In this document: in pieces, positions 8,057-16,805 of the stretch
Layout: every line of letters begins with the position of its first letter
Position numbering within the stretch: position 1 is the first letter of the stretch
NCBI RefSeq assembly: GCF_048020265.1
Contig: NZ_CP171843.1
Location: forward strand, 2,418,001 to 2,482,000
Direction of reading: 5' to 3'
DNA: 64,000 nucleotides
Origin: Limnohabitans_A sp048020265
GTDB taxonomy: Bacteria > Pseudomonadota > Gammaproteobacteria > Burkholderiales > Burkholderiaceae_C
Made by a program: the position numbers and the translations under genes
The notes under the pieces: model-generated
Database searches by the model: none
What the model was told of the DNA's origin: nothing
The model's input: the letters and a program-made list of their open reading frames with translations, nothing else

Positions 8057-8638
8057 TCAATGGCTGCGTCCGCTGCGGAACATGCCGTGGGTTTTGCGAT
8101 TGAGCACCCCTTGGGCGGCCAGTTTGTTCATGGACGGGCTGGCGTGTGCATGCGTGATCGCCATGCCCAAAGCATCTGCCGCATCCTGGCGCGGCACCAC
8201 GGGCAACTGCAGCAAGCGTTTGACCATTTCCTGAACCTGCGACTTGGCGGCCCGCCCATGGCCGGTGACCGATTGCTTCATCTGCAAGGCGGTGTATTCG
8301 GCCACCTGCAAATCACACGACACCAAAGCCGTGACACAGCAACCCCGCGCCTGGCCCAGCAGCAAGGTCGCCTGGGGGTTGACGTTCACAAACACAATCT
8401 CGACCGAGGCGACATCCGGCTGGTAGCGGGCATGGATTTCCCGCACGCCGTCGTAAATCACCTTCAGCCGGGCAGGCAAATTGCCCATGTCGCCCCGCGT
8501 GGTTTCGATCACCCCGCTGGCCACGTACTGCAGGCGGGCGCCGGTCATGTCCACCACCCCGAAGCCGGTGGTTTGCAAACCCGGGTCAATGCCCAGGATG
8601 CGCACGGTTTGGGGTGCGGCCGTGGTCAAAGTGCTCAT
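8057..8638 (-). CDS. ruvC: Crossover junction endodeoxyribonuclease RuvC
   Basis: 193 residues. The RNase H-like resolvase fold shows its acidic catalytic residues: D18 in GIDPG, E80 in SVEIVFVN, and D152/D155 in DAADALGMA. RuvC dimers cut Holliday junctions together with RuvAB, which are not encoded here. The ATG overlaps the mtgA stop by four bases (ATGA), so both are on one transcript. The protein is about 20 residues longer than E. coli RuvC, mainly through an N-terminal extension before RILGIDPG and a basic C-terminal tail. Confidence 0.96.
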   Translation of the reverse strand: MSTLTTAAPQTVRILGIDPGLQTTGFGVVDMTGARLQYVASGVIETTRGDMGNLPARLKVIYDGVREIHARYQPDVASVEIVFVNVNPQATLLLGQARGCCVTALVSCDLQVAEYTALQMKQSVTGHGRAAKSQVQEMVKRLLQLPVVPRQDAADALGMAITHAHASPSMNKLAAQGVLNRKTHGMFRSGRSH

Positions 8639-9372
8639 GGCAGCTCCACGCTGCCCATGCGGGCCATGATGGTTTCAGCCCGGCTGGCCAGGTAGGCCGA
8701 TTGCGCCCTTTGCTCGAAATACCGGGGGCGGGGCAACATGACCGCCAGACGCGCCGCTTCCCAGTCGTTCAAACGGGCCGCACTCTTCCTGAAGTAATGC
8801 TGCGCCGCAGCCTCGGCACCAAAGACACCCTCGCCCCACTCCACGCTGTTGAGGTAAATCTCCAGAATGCGCTGTTTGGACAAGAAAGCCTCCAGCGTGA
8901 GGGTGATCAACATTTCCTGGCCTTTGCGCAGCAAGGTGCGCTCGCCAGACAAAAAAAGGTTTTTCGCCAGCTGCTGGGTGATGGTCGAGCCGCCCACAAT
9001 TTTGACCGGGGGCGTCTTGGCATCGGGGCGGCGCTGGGCACGCTGCTCGGCCTGGGCTTTGGCCTTGGCATTTTTCTCCCAGGCCTTCTCCAGAGACTCC
9101 CACCAGACCCCGCCATGCTGGGCAAATACCGTGTCTTCCGAAGCGATCACCGCACGCTGCAAGCTGGGCGAAATGTTTTGCCGATCCACCCATTCCTGCC
9201 GCCAGGGCAGGCGCCCCTGCCGCGTCACGATCTGCCAGATTTGCGAGCGCTCAAAGCTGGTGGATTGCGGCGCCAGCGCGCCCATGCTGGCGATGCGCAG
9301 CGCAAAAAAGAGCTGCAAACCCAGGCCTGCCAACAAGACCAGCCCACACCAACGACCAAAAGCACGCATCAA
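8635..9372 (-). CDS. mtgA: Monofunctional peptidoglycan transglycosylase
   Basis: 245 residues with one N-terminal membrane anchor (about residues 5-28) and a GT51 domain. Family motifs are present in order: EDTVFAQHGG (catalytic Glu), GGSTITQQLAKNLFL, and KQRILEIYLN. The enzyme polymerises lipid II into glycan strands in the periplasm without a transpeptidase domain. A short charged insert (about residues 92-120, KAKAQAEQRAQRRP) sits between the first two motifs. It lies 40 bases downstream of the TonB-like gene and overlaps ruvC, so it belongs to the lpxC-to-rodA minus-strand series. Confidence 0.94.
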   Translation of the reverse strand: MMRAFGRWCGLVLLAGLGLQLFFALRIASMGALAPQSTSFERSQIWQIVTRQGRLPWRQEWVDRQNISPSLQRAVIASEDTVFAQHGGVWWESLEKAWEKNAKAKAQAEQRAQRRPDAKTPPVKIVGGSTITQQLAKNLFLSGERTLLRKGQEMLITLTLEAFLSKQRILEIYLNSVEWGEGVFGAEAAAQHYFRKSAARLNDWEAARLAVMLPRPRYFEQRAQSAYLASRAETIMARMGSVELP

Positions 9373-9412
9373 TATCCTTTGTATTCAGGGATCATGAGAT
9401 TCGCCAGGCCAC

Positions 9413-10336
9413 TCAGGGCGGTGGGGTATCCGGCGTCAACATGCGCATGTCCAGCGTGCCCTCTTTGGAAAACTGAAAACGCGTGACCACCACGATCTGA
9501 TCGGCCTGCCGCCGCATGTTAGCGCTGAACACATCAAAGGGCGAGGCACTGCGCACAATCGCCACCGCCCGCTGGTCCAGCAAAGGCTGGCCGGAAGTCT
9601 TCGCCACCTCGGTCTGCACCAGACGGCCCCGGGCATCCACGGTGATCACCATGGTCAATTGGCCATAGAGTTTTTGTCCACCCACTTGCGGGAAATTGAG
9701 CGTGCCGCGCGTCTCGATGGTGCGCCGCAGCTTGTCGTAATAGAGGACGTACACCGCTTCACGGGTGGCGGGACTGATGAAGCGCTTGCGTGGCCCGCTC
9801 TGCGTTTTTTGAACCTTTTGCTCGATCTGGGCCAGCTCACGGGTCAGCTGGCGTTGACGCTCTTGCCGAGCTTGCCGCTCAGGCGCTTGGGCTGTTTCAC
9901 CGGAAGAATCTGACGTCAAAGCCGACAACGCTTGCTGCAGCTGGGTGAGCAAGCGGGTTTGCTGCAATTGGAGCGCTTCAATTTGTCGCTGCATGGCCCC
10001 GATGTCGGTGCCCGACTCGTCAAGCAGAGAGGGCGGCAAAGGAGAGCTGGCGCGTGCCTCTGCCGCACCTTGCCCACCTCCCGCCAAATTCACCTGGGCC
10101 ATGGCTTGCGCACGCTCGGGCGCCTTGTCGCTGCGGGCGTTCACGAGCACCACCTCCAAAGCGGTGTCTTCAAAAACCCGGTTGAAGCTGTGCGGATCGG
10201 CAAAGCGCCAAGCGATCAAGACCGCATGCAGCAACAGCGAAAAACCCAGTGTCCACAACAAGGTGTGGCGGTGAACCGCCTGTTGGAGCCAGGTCACCGG
10301 CCCGGCCAAACTGCCCTGTCCGCCTTCAGGCCCCAT
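9413..10336 (-). CDS. TonB-like envelope protein
   Basis: 307 residues: a short N-terminal tail, one membrane segment (LLWTLGFSLLLHAVLIAW, about 25-43), a periplasmic Gln/Glu-rich coiled coil (about 110-190), and a C-terminal TonB-type domain (about 200-300, with GQLTMVITVDARGRL and ASPFDVF). This is the TonB architecture, although the usual long Pro-rich spacer is replaced by the coiled coil and no exbBD genes are nearby. It may energise a transporter or act in the envelope like TolA; I cannot tell which. Its start overlaps the RNase II gene by 11 bases. Confidence 0.8.
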   Translation of the reverse strand: MGPEGGQGSLAGPVTWLQQAVHRHTLLWTLGFSLLLHAVLIAWRFADPHSFNRVFEDTALEVVLVNARSDKAPERAQAMAQVNLAGGGQGAAEARASSPLPPSLLDESGTDIGAMQRQIEALQLQQTRLLTQLQQALSALTSDSSGETAQAPERQARQERQRQLTRELAQIEQKVQKTQSGPRKRFISPATREAVYVLYYDKLRRTIETRGTLNFPQVGGQKLYGQLTMVITVDARGRLVQTEVAKTSGQPLLDQRAVAIVRSASPFDVFSANMRRQADQIVVVTRFQFSKEGTLDMRMLTPDTPPP

Positions 10337-12380
10337 CGCTTTGGGTGCTGTCGTTCAAATCGACGGCAATGGTGAGCGGGCCAGCCGCCATGGCCTCTTC
10401 CTCTTCTGCCTCGTCGGCTTCCTGACCCTCTGCCGCCACAGGCGCATCCAGATGCGCCACCACCGTGCCGCCCACGTCCAGCGCCATCAGGTCCACGGCG
10501 CCCAATTTGACGCGCACACGGGCGCCTCGCATCAAGCCTTGGGCACCCATGACGCTGAACATCAAGGGCAAGGTGTCGGCCCGCACCAGCCAGGCGCCAC
10601 CGCCCATTTCCTTGACCAGACTGGCTTCGAGTTCGTCGATGCCTTGCTGCTGCACATGGCGCAGCGTCCAGTAACGCTCCATGCTGGACTGCACGCTGTT
10701 GTAGGCGCTGTAGGCCGCATCGAAACCGCTGATGATGGAAAACAACTCGGCGTCTTTGGGCTTGAAGGGCGCGGCCAAAGCAGCCGTGGCGCCGTGCTTG
10801 GCGCACGCAATGATCTGCCACTGGTTGACCAAATCGGTGTAGCGGCGCAGGGGCGAGGTGCTCCACGCATAGCTGGGCACGCCAATGCCCGCATGCGGCA
10901 GCGCCTTGGTGCCCATGCGCACCTTGACGCCGGGGGCCATGCTGGCCTGGCTGCGGTAAATGCCGGGCACACCCAGCTGGGCCAGCCACTGACCCCAGGT
11001 GCTGTTGGCCAAAATCATGGCCTCGGCCACCATCAAATCCAACGGCGCACCACGCTTGCGGGTGCCGATCAACACCGTCTCTTCGCCTGTGGGCGGCGTG
11101 TCGTTGTGGGGGCGATCGAGCTTGAAGCTGTAATCGGGACGGTTGAAGTTTTCAGGTTTGCCACGGACCACTTCGCGCCGTGCCTTGAGCGTTTGCGCCA
11201 ACCGCCAGAAAAAGCCCAGCGTCGCCCGACTCACGGGCACATCGGCATGGTCGCTCTGGTCTTCACCTTCCAGCCACTCGCGGGTGATGCGGTCATCCAG
11301 CTGGTCGTGCCGCAGGTTGACCAGGATCGGCACCCGCTCCAGACGGGTTTCGGTGCTTTGCACCTCCAGCGTGTCTTCGCTGAAGGTCACATACAAAGAC
11401 ACGGCCGGGCAGTCACGGCCTTCGGTCAGGGTGTAGGTCTGCACCACGCTGTCGGGCAGCATGGTGATTTTGTAGCCGGGCATGTAGACCGTGGACAGAC
11501 GCTGACGTCCCAACTGGTCGATCGCACTGCCGGGCGTCAATGCCAAGCCGGGTGCCGCGATGTGGATGCCCACCGTGACCAGGCCGGTGCCCAAGCCTTG
11601 CAAGGACAGGGCGTCGTCGATTTCGGTGGTGTGCGAGTCGTCGATCGAAAAGGCCTGGACCGGCGCCAAGGGCAACTCGTCGGTGATGGCCGGCGCTTGC
11701 AACGCCGGGAAACCGGTGCCCTTGGGGAACAGGTCGAACAAAAAGCGCTGCCAATGAAAGTCCCAGGCCGACGCGATGGCCCCGGCCTTTTGCAACAAGT
11801 CCAAAGGCGCTGTCTGGCTGGCCTTGCTGGCCTCGACCACGGCTTTGTACTCGGGCGTGTTCTTGTCAGGGCGGAACAAGATTTTGTACAGCTGCTCGCG
11901 AATCGGTGAGGGGCACACGCCGGCCATCAGCTCGGCCGACCAGGCCTCGATCTGCGCCTGAACCTGCTTCTTCTTTTCAATGGCGAGCAAGGCCTGCTGC
12001 ACGATCTCAGCCGGCGCTTTGCGGTAGCGGCCTTTGCCGCCCCGGCGGAAATAGTGCGGCGCTTCGTGCAAGCGCAGCAATGCCGCCACCTGTTGCACGG
12101 TGCTGGCCCCGTCGCTGAAATAGTCGCGGGCCAGATCGGCAAAACCGAACTCCTCGTCGGAGGCGAATTCGTAAGCCAGCTCCAGCTCGATGGTTTGGCT
12201 CAGGGCCGCCGCTTCGCTCAGCAAGCTGGCGGGGCTTGGCTTCTCAAACTTGAGCAGCATTTGCGCTGCTTTGACTTTGACCCGCTTGCCCGAATCGAGT
12301 TCCACCTGCGCAGAGGCCTCGGCCTCGGACAAGATGCGTCCGGCCATGAATTTGCCGGCTTCTTCAAATAATGCGTACAT
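10326..12380 (-). CDS. RNase II-family 3'-5' exoribonuclease (RNB domain)
   Basis: 684 residues. The catalytic RNB domain carries the acidic motif DDSHTTEIDDAL (about residues 248-259), followed by GRQRLSTVYMPGYKITMLPD, and there is a C-terminal part with an S1-like segment. The first 220 residues differ from E. coli RNase II cold-shock domains, and the C-terminus ends in an acidic EADEAEEEEA tract. It degrades single-stranded RNA processively in the cytoplasm. It is probably an RNase II-like paralogue rather than RNase R, since a basic RNase R tail is absent. The gene overlaps the following TonB-like gene. Confidence 0.9.
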   Translation of the reverse strand: MYALFEEAGKFMAGRILSEAEASAQVELDSGKRVKVKAAQMLLKFEKPSPASLLSEAAALSQTIELELAYEFASDEEFGFADLARDYFSDGASTVQQVAALLRLHEAPHYFRRGGKGRYRKAPAEIVQQALLAIEKKKQVQAQIEAWSAELMAGVCPSPIREQLYKILFRPDKNTPEYKAVVEASKASQTAPLDLLQKAGAIASAWDFHWQRFLFDLFPKGTGFPALQAPAITDELPLAPVQAFSIDDSHTTEIDDALSLQGLGTGLVTVGIHIAAPGLALTPGSAIDQLGRQRLSTVYMPGYKITMLPDSVVQTYTLTEGRDCPAVSLYVTFSEDTLEVQSTETRLERVPILVNLRHDQLDDRITREWLEGEDQSDHADVPVSRATLGFFWRLAQTLKARREVVRGKPENFNRPDYSFKLDRPHNDTPPTGEETVLIGTRKRGAPLDLMVAEAMILANSTWGQWLAQLGVPGIYRSQASMAPGVKVRMGTKALPHAGIGVPSYAWSTSPLRRYTDLVNQWQIIACAKHGATAALAAPFKPKDAELFSIISGFDAAYSAYNSVQSSMERYWTLRHVQQQGIDELEASLVKEMGGGAWLVRADTLPLMFSVMGAQGLMRGARVRVKLGAVDLMALDVGGTVVAHLDAPVAAEGQEADEAEEEEAMAAGPLTIAVDLNDSTQSDGA

Positions 12381-12424
12381 CGGGTGATTTTCCCACGTGG
12401 CACCACCCGCTTGGGGGCACGCCT

Positions 12425-13012
12425 TCAGGCCAGGCGAAGAAAATCGAGGATTTCAGGCAAGTACAGCTCGAAATCGCTCAGGGCATGGTCGCTGCCCTCG
12501 ATCAGGCGCACCTGGCCTGCCCCATGGCGAGCCAGCATTTCCCGCCAGTCCAGCACCTCGTCCCCCTTGGCGATCACCGCCAGTGTGCGGGGGGTGGCCT
12601 GCGGGGGCTGCGCCTGCAAGGCCCGCAGCTCCAGCACATGGGCCATTTCGAAAAAAACCTTTTGCGAGGGGTCATGCCAGGCCGGATGCTCACCGATGTA
12701 GCCCTCCAGGTCCCGCGCCGGCTCCACCGCCGGGTTCAGCAGCACCGCAGGGCAGCCCAGCTGCTGCGACAGGCAGGCGGCATAAAAACCGCCCAAGGAG
12801 GAACCAACCACCGCCATGCCGTCCCTGGGCCAAGCCGACACCCCGGTCCATATTTCGTCCATGGCTTTACGAGGTGAGGCAGGCAGCTGAGGACACCACC
12901 AGGTCACACCGGGATGCTGGTTTTGCACCAGGGCCGCCAGGGTTCGGGCCTTGAAGGATTGCGGTGAAGACCGAAAACCGTGCAGATAAAGCAGGTGGGT
13001 GGTTTGGGCCAT
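12425..13012 (-). CDS. YqiA/YcfP-type alpha/beta-hydrolase
   Basis: 195 residues. An N-terminal LLYLHGFRSSP strand and oxyanion loop is followed by the nucleophile elbow VVGSSLGGFYA (about residues 67-77) and, near the C-terminus, GSDHALSDF with the likely catalytic His; a DEVLDW segment carries a candidate Asp. This is the compact alpha/beta hydrolase typical of YqiA esterases. The substrate is unknown. I set the start at ATG 13012, which overlaps the lpxC stop by one base (TGATG). It is therefore co-transcribed with lpxC, but that does not prove a lipid A role. Confidence 0.85.
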   Translation of the reverse strand: MAQTTHLLYLHGFRSSPQSFKARTLAALVQNQHPGVTWWCPQLPASPRKAMDEIWTGVSAWPRDGMAVVGSSLGGFYAACLSQQLGCPAVLLNPAVEPARDLEGYIGEHPAWHDPSQKVFFEMAHVLELRALQAQPPQATPRTLAVIAKGDEVLDWREMLARHGAGQVRLIEGSDHALSDFELYLPEILDFLRLA

Positions 13013-13935
13013 CACCAAGCGGGCTGCAGGGCAGCAAAACCACGGGGCGCTTCGCTGGCCTTGTCAAAAGTCACCACCTCGTAGGCATCTGGGAGTGACA
13101 GCAACTCACGCAGCAGGCGGTTGTTCATGGCGTGGCCTGAACGAAACGCACTGTACGCGGCCAGCAAAGGCTTGCCCAAAATGTACAAATCACCCATGGC
13201 GTCCAGGATCTTGTGCTTGACGAATTCGTCGTCATACCGCAAGCCATCCGAGTTGAGCACCTTGTAATCGTCCATCACGATGGCATTGTCCAAGCCGCCG
13301 CCCAAAGCCAAACCGTTGGCACGCAGCATCTCCACATCCTTGGTAAAACCAAAGGTGCGGGCGCGGGCAATGTCACGGGCATAAACGCCGTCCGACATGT
13401 CAAACACCACCTGCTGCCCGGTCGAATCCACGGCGGGGTGCCGGAAATCAATTTCGAAAGTGAGTTTGTAGCCGTGGTAGGGCTCCAGACGCGCCCACTT
13501 GATGTTCTCGCCCTCGCCTTCTGAGACTTCCACAGTTTTGAGCACACGCACAAACCGTTTGGGGGCGGGCTGCTCAACGACACCGGCACTTTGCAACAAA
13601 AACACAAACGAAGACGCCGAGCCATCGAGGATAGGAACTTCCTCGGCCGTGATGTCCACATACAGATTGTCGATGCCCAAGCCCGCACACGCCGACATCA
13701 GGTGCTCCACGGTCAGGACCTTGGCCTGACCGGCCGAAATGGTCGAAGCCAGTCGGGTATCGGTCACCGCTTCGGCGGTGACAGGGATGTCCACCGGCTC
13801 GGGCAAATCGATCCGGCGAAAGACGATGCCGGTGCCAGGTGCCGCGGGGCGCAAGGTCAGCTCGACACGCTGGCCGCTGTGCAAACCCACGCCGACGGCT
13901 TTGGTCAAGGTTTTGAGGGTGCGTTGTGCAAGCAT
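13012..13935 (-). CDS. lpxC: UDP-3-O-acyl-N-acetylglucosamine deacetylase
   Basis: 307 residues, normal LpxC length. It begins MLAQRTLKTLTKAVGVGLHSG like other LpxC proteins. The zinc ligands appear in EHLMSA (about 78) and in the KHKILDAMGDLYILG segment, with the catalytic His in SGHAMNN. The enzyme commits UDP-acyl-GlcNAc to lipid A, so the organism makes an outer membrane with lipopolysaccharide. A second in-frame ATG six bases upstream (13941) is possible; neither has a good ribosome binding site. lpxC follows ftsZ, the standard arrangement after the dcw cluster, but a strong terminator lies between them. Confidence 0.96.
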   Translation of the reverse strand: MLAQRTLKTLTKAVGVGLHSGQRVELTLRPAAPGTGIVFRRIDLPEPVDIPVTAEAVTDTRLASTISAGQAKVLTVEHLMSACAGLGIDNLYVDITAEEVPILDGSASSFVFLLQSAGVVEQPAPKRFVRVLKTVEVSEGEGENIKWARLEPYHGYKLTFEIDFRHPAVDSTGQQVVFDMSDGVYARDIARARTFGFTKDVEMLRANGLALGGGLDNAIVMDDYKVLNSDGLRYDDEFVKHKILDAMGDLYILGKPLLAAYSAFRSGHAMNNRLLRELLSLPDAYEVVTFDKASEAPRGFAALQPAW

Positions 13936-14010
13936 GCCCATATTTTAGTTGGCGAGAGATGCGGCGGGTGCAAGCCGGGAATAGGCGTGAAAGGCTTGAT
14001 GAACCACAAG

Positions 14011-14094
14011 CCCTGTGGTACGGCCCGGGGCTGCCGGGCGATATTGAGGCGCGAAGCGACGACGAGCCCGACAGCCCCGGGCTGTGCCACAGGG
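14011..14094. repeat. Long imperfect inverted repeat between ftsZ and lpxC
   Basis: Two 29-base arms (14011-14039 and 14066-14094), starting CCCTGTGG and ending CGGGC, are reverse complements except at three positions. They are separated by 26 bases. The structure lies downstream of the ftsZ terminator and upstream of lpxC. It could be a mobile palindromic repeat, a cruciform-prone site or a structured lpxC leader. It has no T-run, so it does not look like a second intrinsic terminator. Confidence 0.6.
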
Positions 14095-14116
14095 CGTTGT
14101 CGCTGAACGTGCACGC

Positions 14117-14153
14117 AAAAAGGGGCCAGACAGGCAAGCGCCCGTCTGGCCCC
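14117..14153 (-). terminator. Intrinsic terminator after ftsZ
   Basis: On the minus strand a perfect 10-bp stem, GGGGCCAGAC with GTCTGGCCCC (14144-14153 and 14122-14131), has a 12-base loop and is followed by five T residues. It begins 32 bases after the ftsZ stop and should end the dcw transcript before lpxC. Confidence 0.88.
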
Positions 14154-14185
14154 AAAGCACCAGAAATGAAACTCAGATCAACAAA

Positions 14186-15400
14186 TCAATCCGCTTGCTT
14201 GCGCAGGAAAGCGGGGATCTCGATGTCGTCCATGCCAGCATTGGCCATGCCGTCCACACGGGCCGCCGCATGGGTGCGGTTGCTGCGCCAGTAAGCGGGC
14301 ACATTCAAACCGCTGTTGGCCAAAGGCGCAGCGGCATTGCCCGAGGCGGCCACCGCGTCTTGTCCACCGATGGTGAAAGGCACGTTGTCGGTACCCGTGC
14401 GCAACACTTGCAGCGGAGGCGCAGTGCGGCGGGCACCCGCCTTGGACAAACCGGTGGCCACCACCGTCACGCGGATCTCGTCGCCCAGGCTTTCGTCGTA
14501 GGCGGTGCCGTAAATCACATGGGCGTTCTCCGATGCGTAAGCACGGATGGTGTTCATCGCCTGCTTGGACTCGGACAGCTTGAGCGAACCCTTGGCGGCG
14601 CTGATCAGCACCAGCACACCCTTGGCACCCGACAGGTCCACACCTTCGAGCAGTGGGCAAGCCACGGCCTGCTCGGCCGCGATGCGAGCGCGGTCGGGGC
14701 CGCTGGCGGCAGCCGTGCCCATCATGGCTTTGCCGGGCTCACCCATCACGGTGCGCACGTCTTCAAAGTCAACGTTCACATGGCCAGGCACATTGATGAT
14801 CTCGGCGATGCCGCCCACGGCGTTTTTCAACACATCGTTGGCGTGGGCAAAAGCCTCGTCTTGGGTCATGTCTTCACCGCCGGGCAATTCCAGCAGTTTT
14901 TCGTTCAGCACCACGATCAGCGAATCCACATTGGCTTCGAGCTCCTGCATGCCCACATCGGCGTTCTGCATACGTCGGCCACCTTCGAACTCGAACGGCT
15001 TGGTCACCACACCCACGGTCAGGATGCCCATCTCCTTGGCGATGCGGGCGATCACAGGCGCAGCGCCTGTGCCTGTGCCGCCACCCATGCCGGCAGTGAT
15101 GAACAACATGTGCGCGCCTTCGATGGCAGCGCGGATGTCGGCTTCGGCGCTTTCAGCGGCTTCGCGGCCTTTTTCAGGCTTGCTGCCAGCGCCCAGACCA
15201 GTTTGGCCGAGCTGAATGAAACGGTGGGCCGCGCTGCGGGCCAGAGCCTGCGCGTCGGTGTTGGCGCACACGAATTCAACGCCTTGGACCTGGCGCTCGA
15301 TCATGTGTTCCACAGCGTTGCCGCCGCCACCGCCAACGCCGATCACTTTGATCTGGGTGCCTTGGTTGAACTCTTCGGTTTGGATCATTTCAATGGTCAT
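14186..15400 (-). CDS. ftsZ: Cell division GTPase FtsZ
   Basis: 404 residues. The tubulin signature GGGTGTG is at 106-112 in the GTPase domain. The N-terminal tail before KVIGVGGGGGNAV is short, a variable linker follows residue 320, and the C-terminal conserved peptide DDIEIPAFLRKQ binds FtsA and ZipA-type anchors. FtsZ polymerises into the division ring. AGGAG seven bases before the ATG is a strong ribosome binding site, and a near-consensus promoter lies 46-74 bases upstream. That gives ftsZ its own expression on top of dcw read-through. Confidence 0.98.
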   Translation of the reverse strand: MTIEMIQTEEFNQGTQIKVIGVGGGGGNAVEHMIERQVQGVEFVCANTDAQALARSAAHRFIQLGQTGLGAGSKPEKGREAAESAEADIRAAIEGAHMLFITAGMGGGTGTGAAPVIARIAKEMGILTVGVVTKPFEFEGGRRMQNADVGMQELEANVDSLIVVLNEKLLELPGGEDMTQDEAFAHANDVLKNAVGGIAEIINVPGHVNVDFEDVRTVMGEPGKAMMGTAAASGPDRARIAAEQAVACPLLEGVDLSGAKGVLVLISAAKGSLKLSESKQAMNTIRAYASENAHVIYGTAYDESLGDEIRVTVVATGLSKAGARRTAPPLQVLRTGTDNVPFTIGGQDAVAASGNAAAPLANSGLNVPAYWRSNRTHAAARVDGMANAGMDDIEIPAFLRKQAD

Positions 15401-15445
15401 GGTGCTACTCCTAAATTTGTTTGCAGTTGCCGAAAATCTTTTTTG

Positions 15446-15474
15446 TAAATACGGAAGGTGGGTGAGGGTGTCAA
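15446..15474 (-). promoter_or_regulatory. Sigma-70-type promoter for ftsZ
   Basis: The minus strand reads TTGACA (15469-15474), a 17-base spacer, then TATTTA (15446-15451). Both boxes and the spacing are close to consensus, and the start of ftsZ is 46 bases below. A direct repeat of AAAAAAGATTTT (bottom strand of 15432-15444 and of 15514-15526) lies on either side of the promoter and may bind a regulator or bend DNA. Confidence 0.72.
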
Positions 15475-15535
15475 CATCGACACGGTCGTGAAACCGGCGG
15501 GCTGCTCCTGGCCAAAAATCTTTTTTCCCAGTTCA

Positions 15536-16765
15536 TCAGAAGTTCCCCACAATGAAGTCCTTGAACCGGCCAAAAGCGTTGTTCACCGAACTCTTCTTTT
15601 GGGTGACTTTGTAGCCACGCAAGCGGGCCAAACGGGCTTCTTCCAAGAGGCCCATCACGGTGGCTGCACGGGGCTGGCTGACCATGTCGGCCAGGCCACC
15701 TGCGTATTTGGGCAGGCCACGGCGCACGGGCTTGAGGAAAATGTCTTCACCCAACTCGACCATGCCGGGCATCACGGCGCTGCCGCCGGTGAGCACGATG
15801 CCCGAGGACAAGACCTCTTCGTAGCCCGACTCGCGGATGACCTGGTGCACCAGCGAGAAGATCTCTTCAATGCGTGGCTCGATCACACCCGCCAAAGCCT
15901 GGCGACTGAGCATGCGCGGGCCCCGGTCACCCAAACCCGGCACCTCGACTTGCGCATCGGGGTCGGCCAGCAGTTGCTTGGCGTAACCGCTTTCGACTTT
16001 GATGTCTTCGGCATCCTTCGTGGGGGTGCGCAAAGCCATGGCAATGTCGCTGGTGATCAGGTCACCGGCAATCGGTATCACGGCCGTGTGGCGGATCGAG
16101 CCGTTGGCAAAAATGGCCACATCGGTGGTGCCTGCGCCAATGTCCACGCACACCACACCCAGCTCGCGTTCGTCTTCAGACAACACAGCCAGGCTGGACG
16201 ATTGTGGATTGAGCAGCAATTGGTCGACCTCCAGGCCGCAGCGGCGCACGCACTTGATGATGTTCTCGGCCGCACTTTGCGCACCGGTCACGATGTGCAC
16301 CTTGGCTTCCAGGCGCATGCCGCTCATGCCAATCGGCTCTTTGACTTCCTGGCCGTCGATCACAAACTCCTGTGGCGCCACCAGCAGCAAGCGCTGGTCG
16401 GTCGAGATGTTGATCGCCCGGGCGGTTTCCATCACGCGGGCCACATCGGCTTGCGTGACTTCCTTGTCCTTGATCGCCACCATGCCGCTGGAGTTGATGC
16501 CGCGGATGTGGCTACCGGTAATGCCCACATTGACGCGGGTGATCTTGCAGTCCGCCATCAGCTCGGCCTCTTTGAGCGCCTGCTGGATGCTTTGCACGGT
16601 GGCGTCGATGTTGACCACCACACCACGCTTGAGGCCATTGCCCGGCGCAATGCCCAGACCCGCGATCTTCAATTCACCATCGGGCATCACCTCGGCCACC
16701 ACCGCCATGACTTTGGAGGTGCCGATGTCCAACCCAACCACCAAATCTTTGTACTCTTTTGCCAT
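15536..16765 (-). CDS. ftsA: Cell division protein FtsA
   Basis: 409 residues, actin-like ATPase fold. It begins MAKEYKDLVVGLDIGTSKVM with the phosphate-1 loop; DIGAGTTDVAIF and GIVLTGGSAVMPG carry the phosphate-2 and adenosine motifs, and an SHS2-type subdomain lies between about residues 85 and 165. The last residues (GRFKDFIVGNF) form the amphipathic membrane-targeting helix. FtsA tethers FtsZ to the membrane and recruits late division proteins. The start is set at ATG 16765, because a longer open frame to 16918 runs through the end of ftsQ and has no family resemblance. Confidence 0.97.
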   Translation of the reverse strand: MAKEYKDLVVGLDIGTSKVMAVVAEVMPDGELKIAGLGIAPGNGLKRGVVVNIDATVQSIQQALKEAELMADCKITRVNVGITGSHIRGINSSGMVAIKDKEVTQADVARVMETARAINISTDQRLLLVAPQEFVIDGQEVKEPIGMSGMRLEAKVHIVTGAQSAAENIIKCVRRCGLEVDQLLLNPQSSSLAVLSEDERELGVVCVDIGAGTTDVAIFANGSIRHTAVIPIAGDLITSDIAMALRTPTKDAEDIKVESGYAKQLLADPDAQVEVPGLGDRGPRMLSRQALAGVIEPRIEEIFSLVHQVIRESGYEEVLSSGIVLTGGSAVMPGMVELGEDIFLKPVRRGLPKYAGGLADMVSQPRAATVMGLLEEARLARLRGYKVTQKKSSVNNAFGRFKDFIVGNF

Positions 16766-16805
16766 TTGAATCACCGTTTCCGTTTCATTCTTTTGTCTTG
16801 ACCCG

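Noticed and set aside
10341..11909. 522-codon open frame opposite the RNase II gene
   Set aside because: Antisense to an intact RNB-domain gene. The His/Gly/Gln-rich translation has no domain, and there is no ribosome site.
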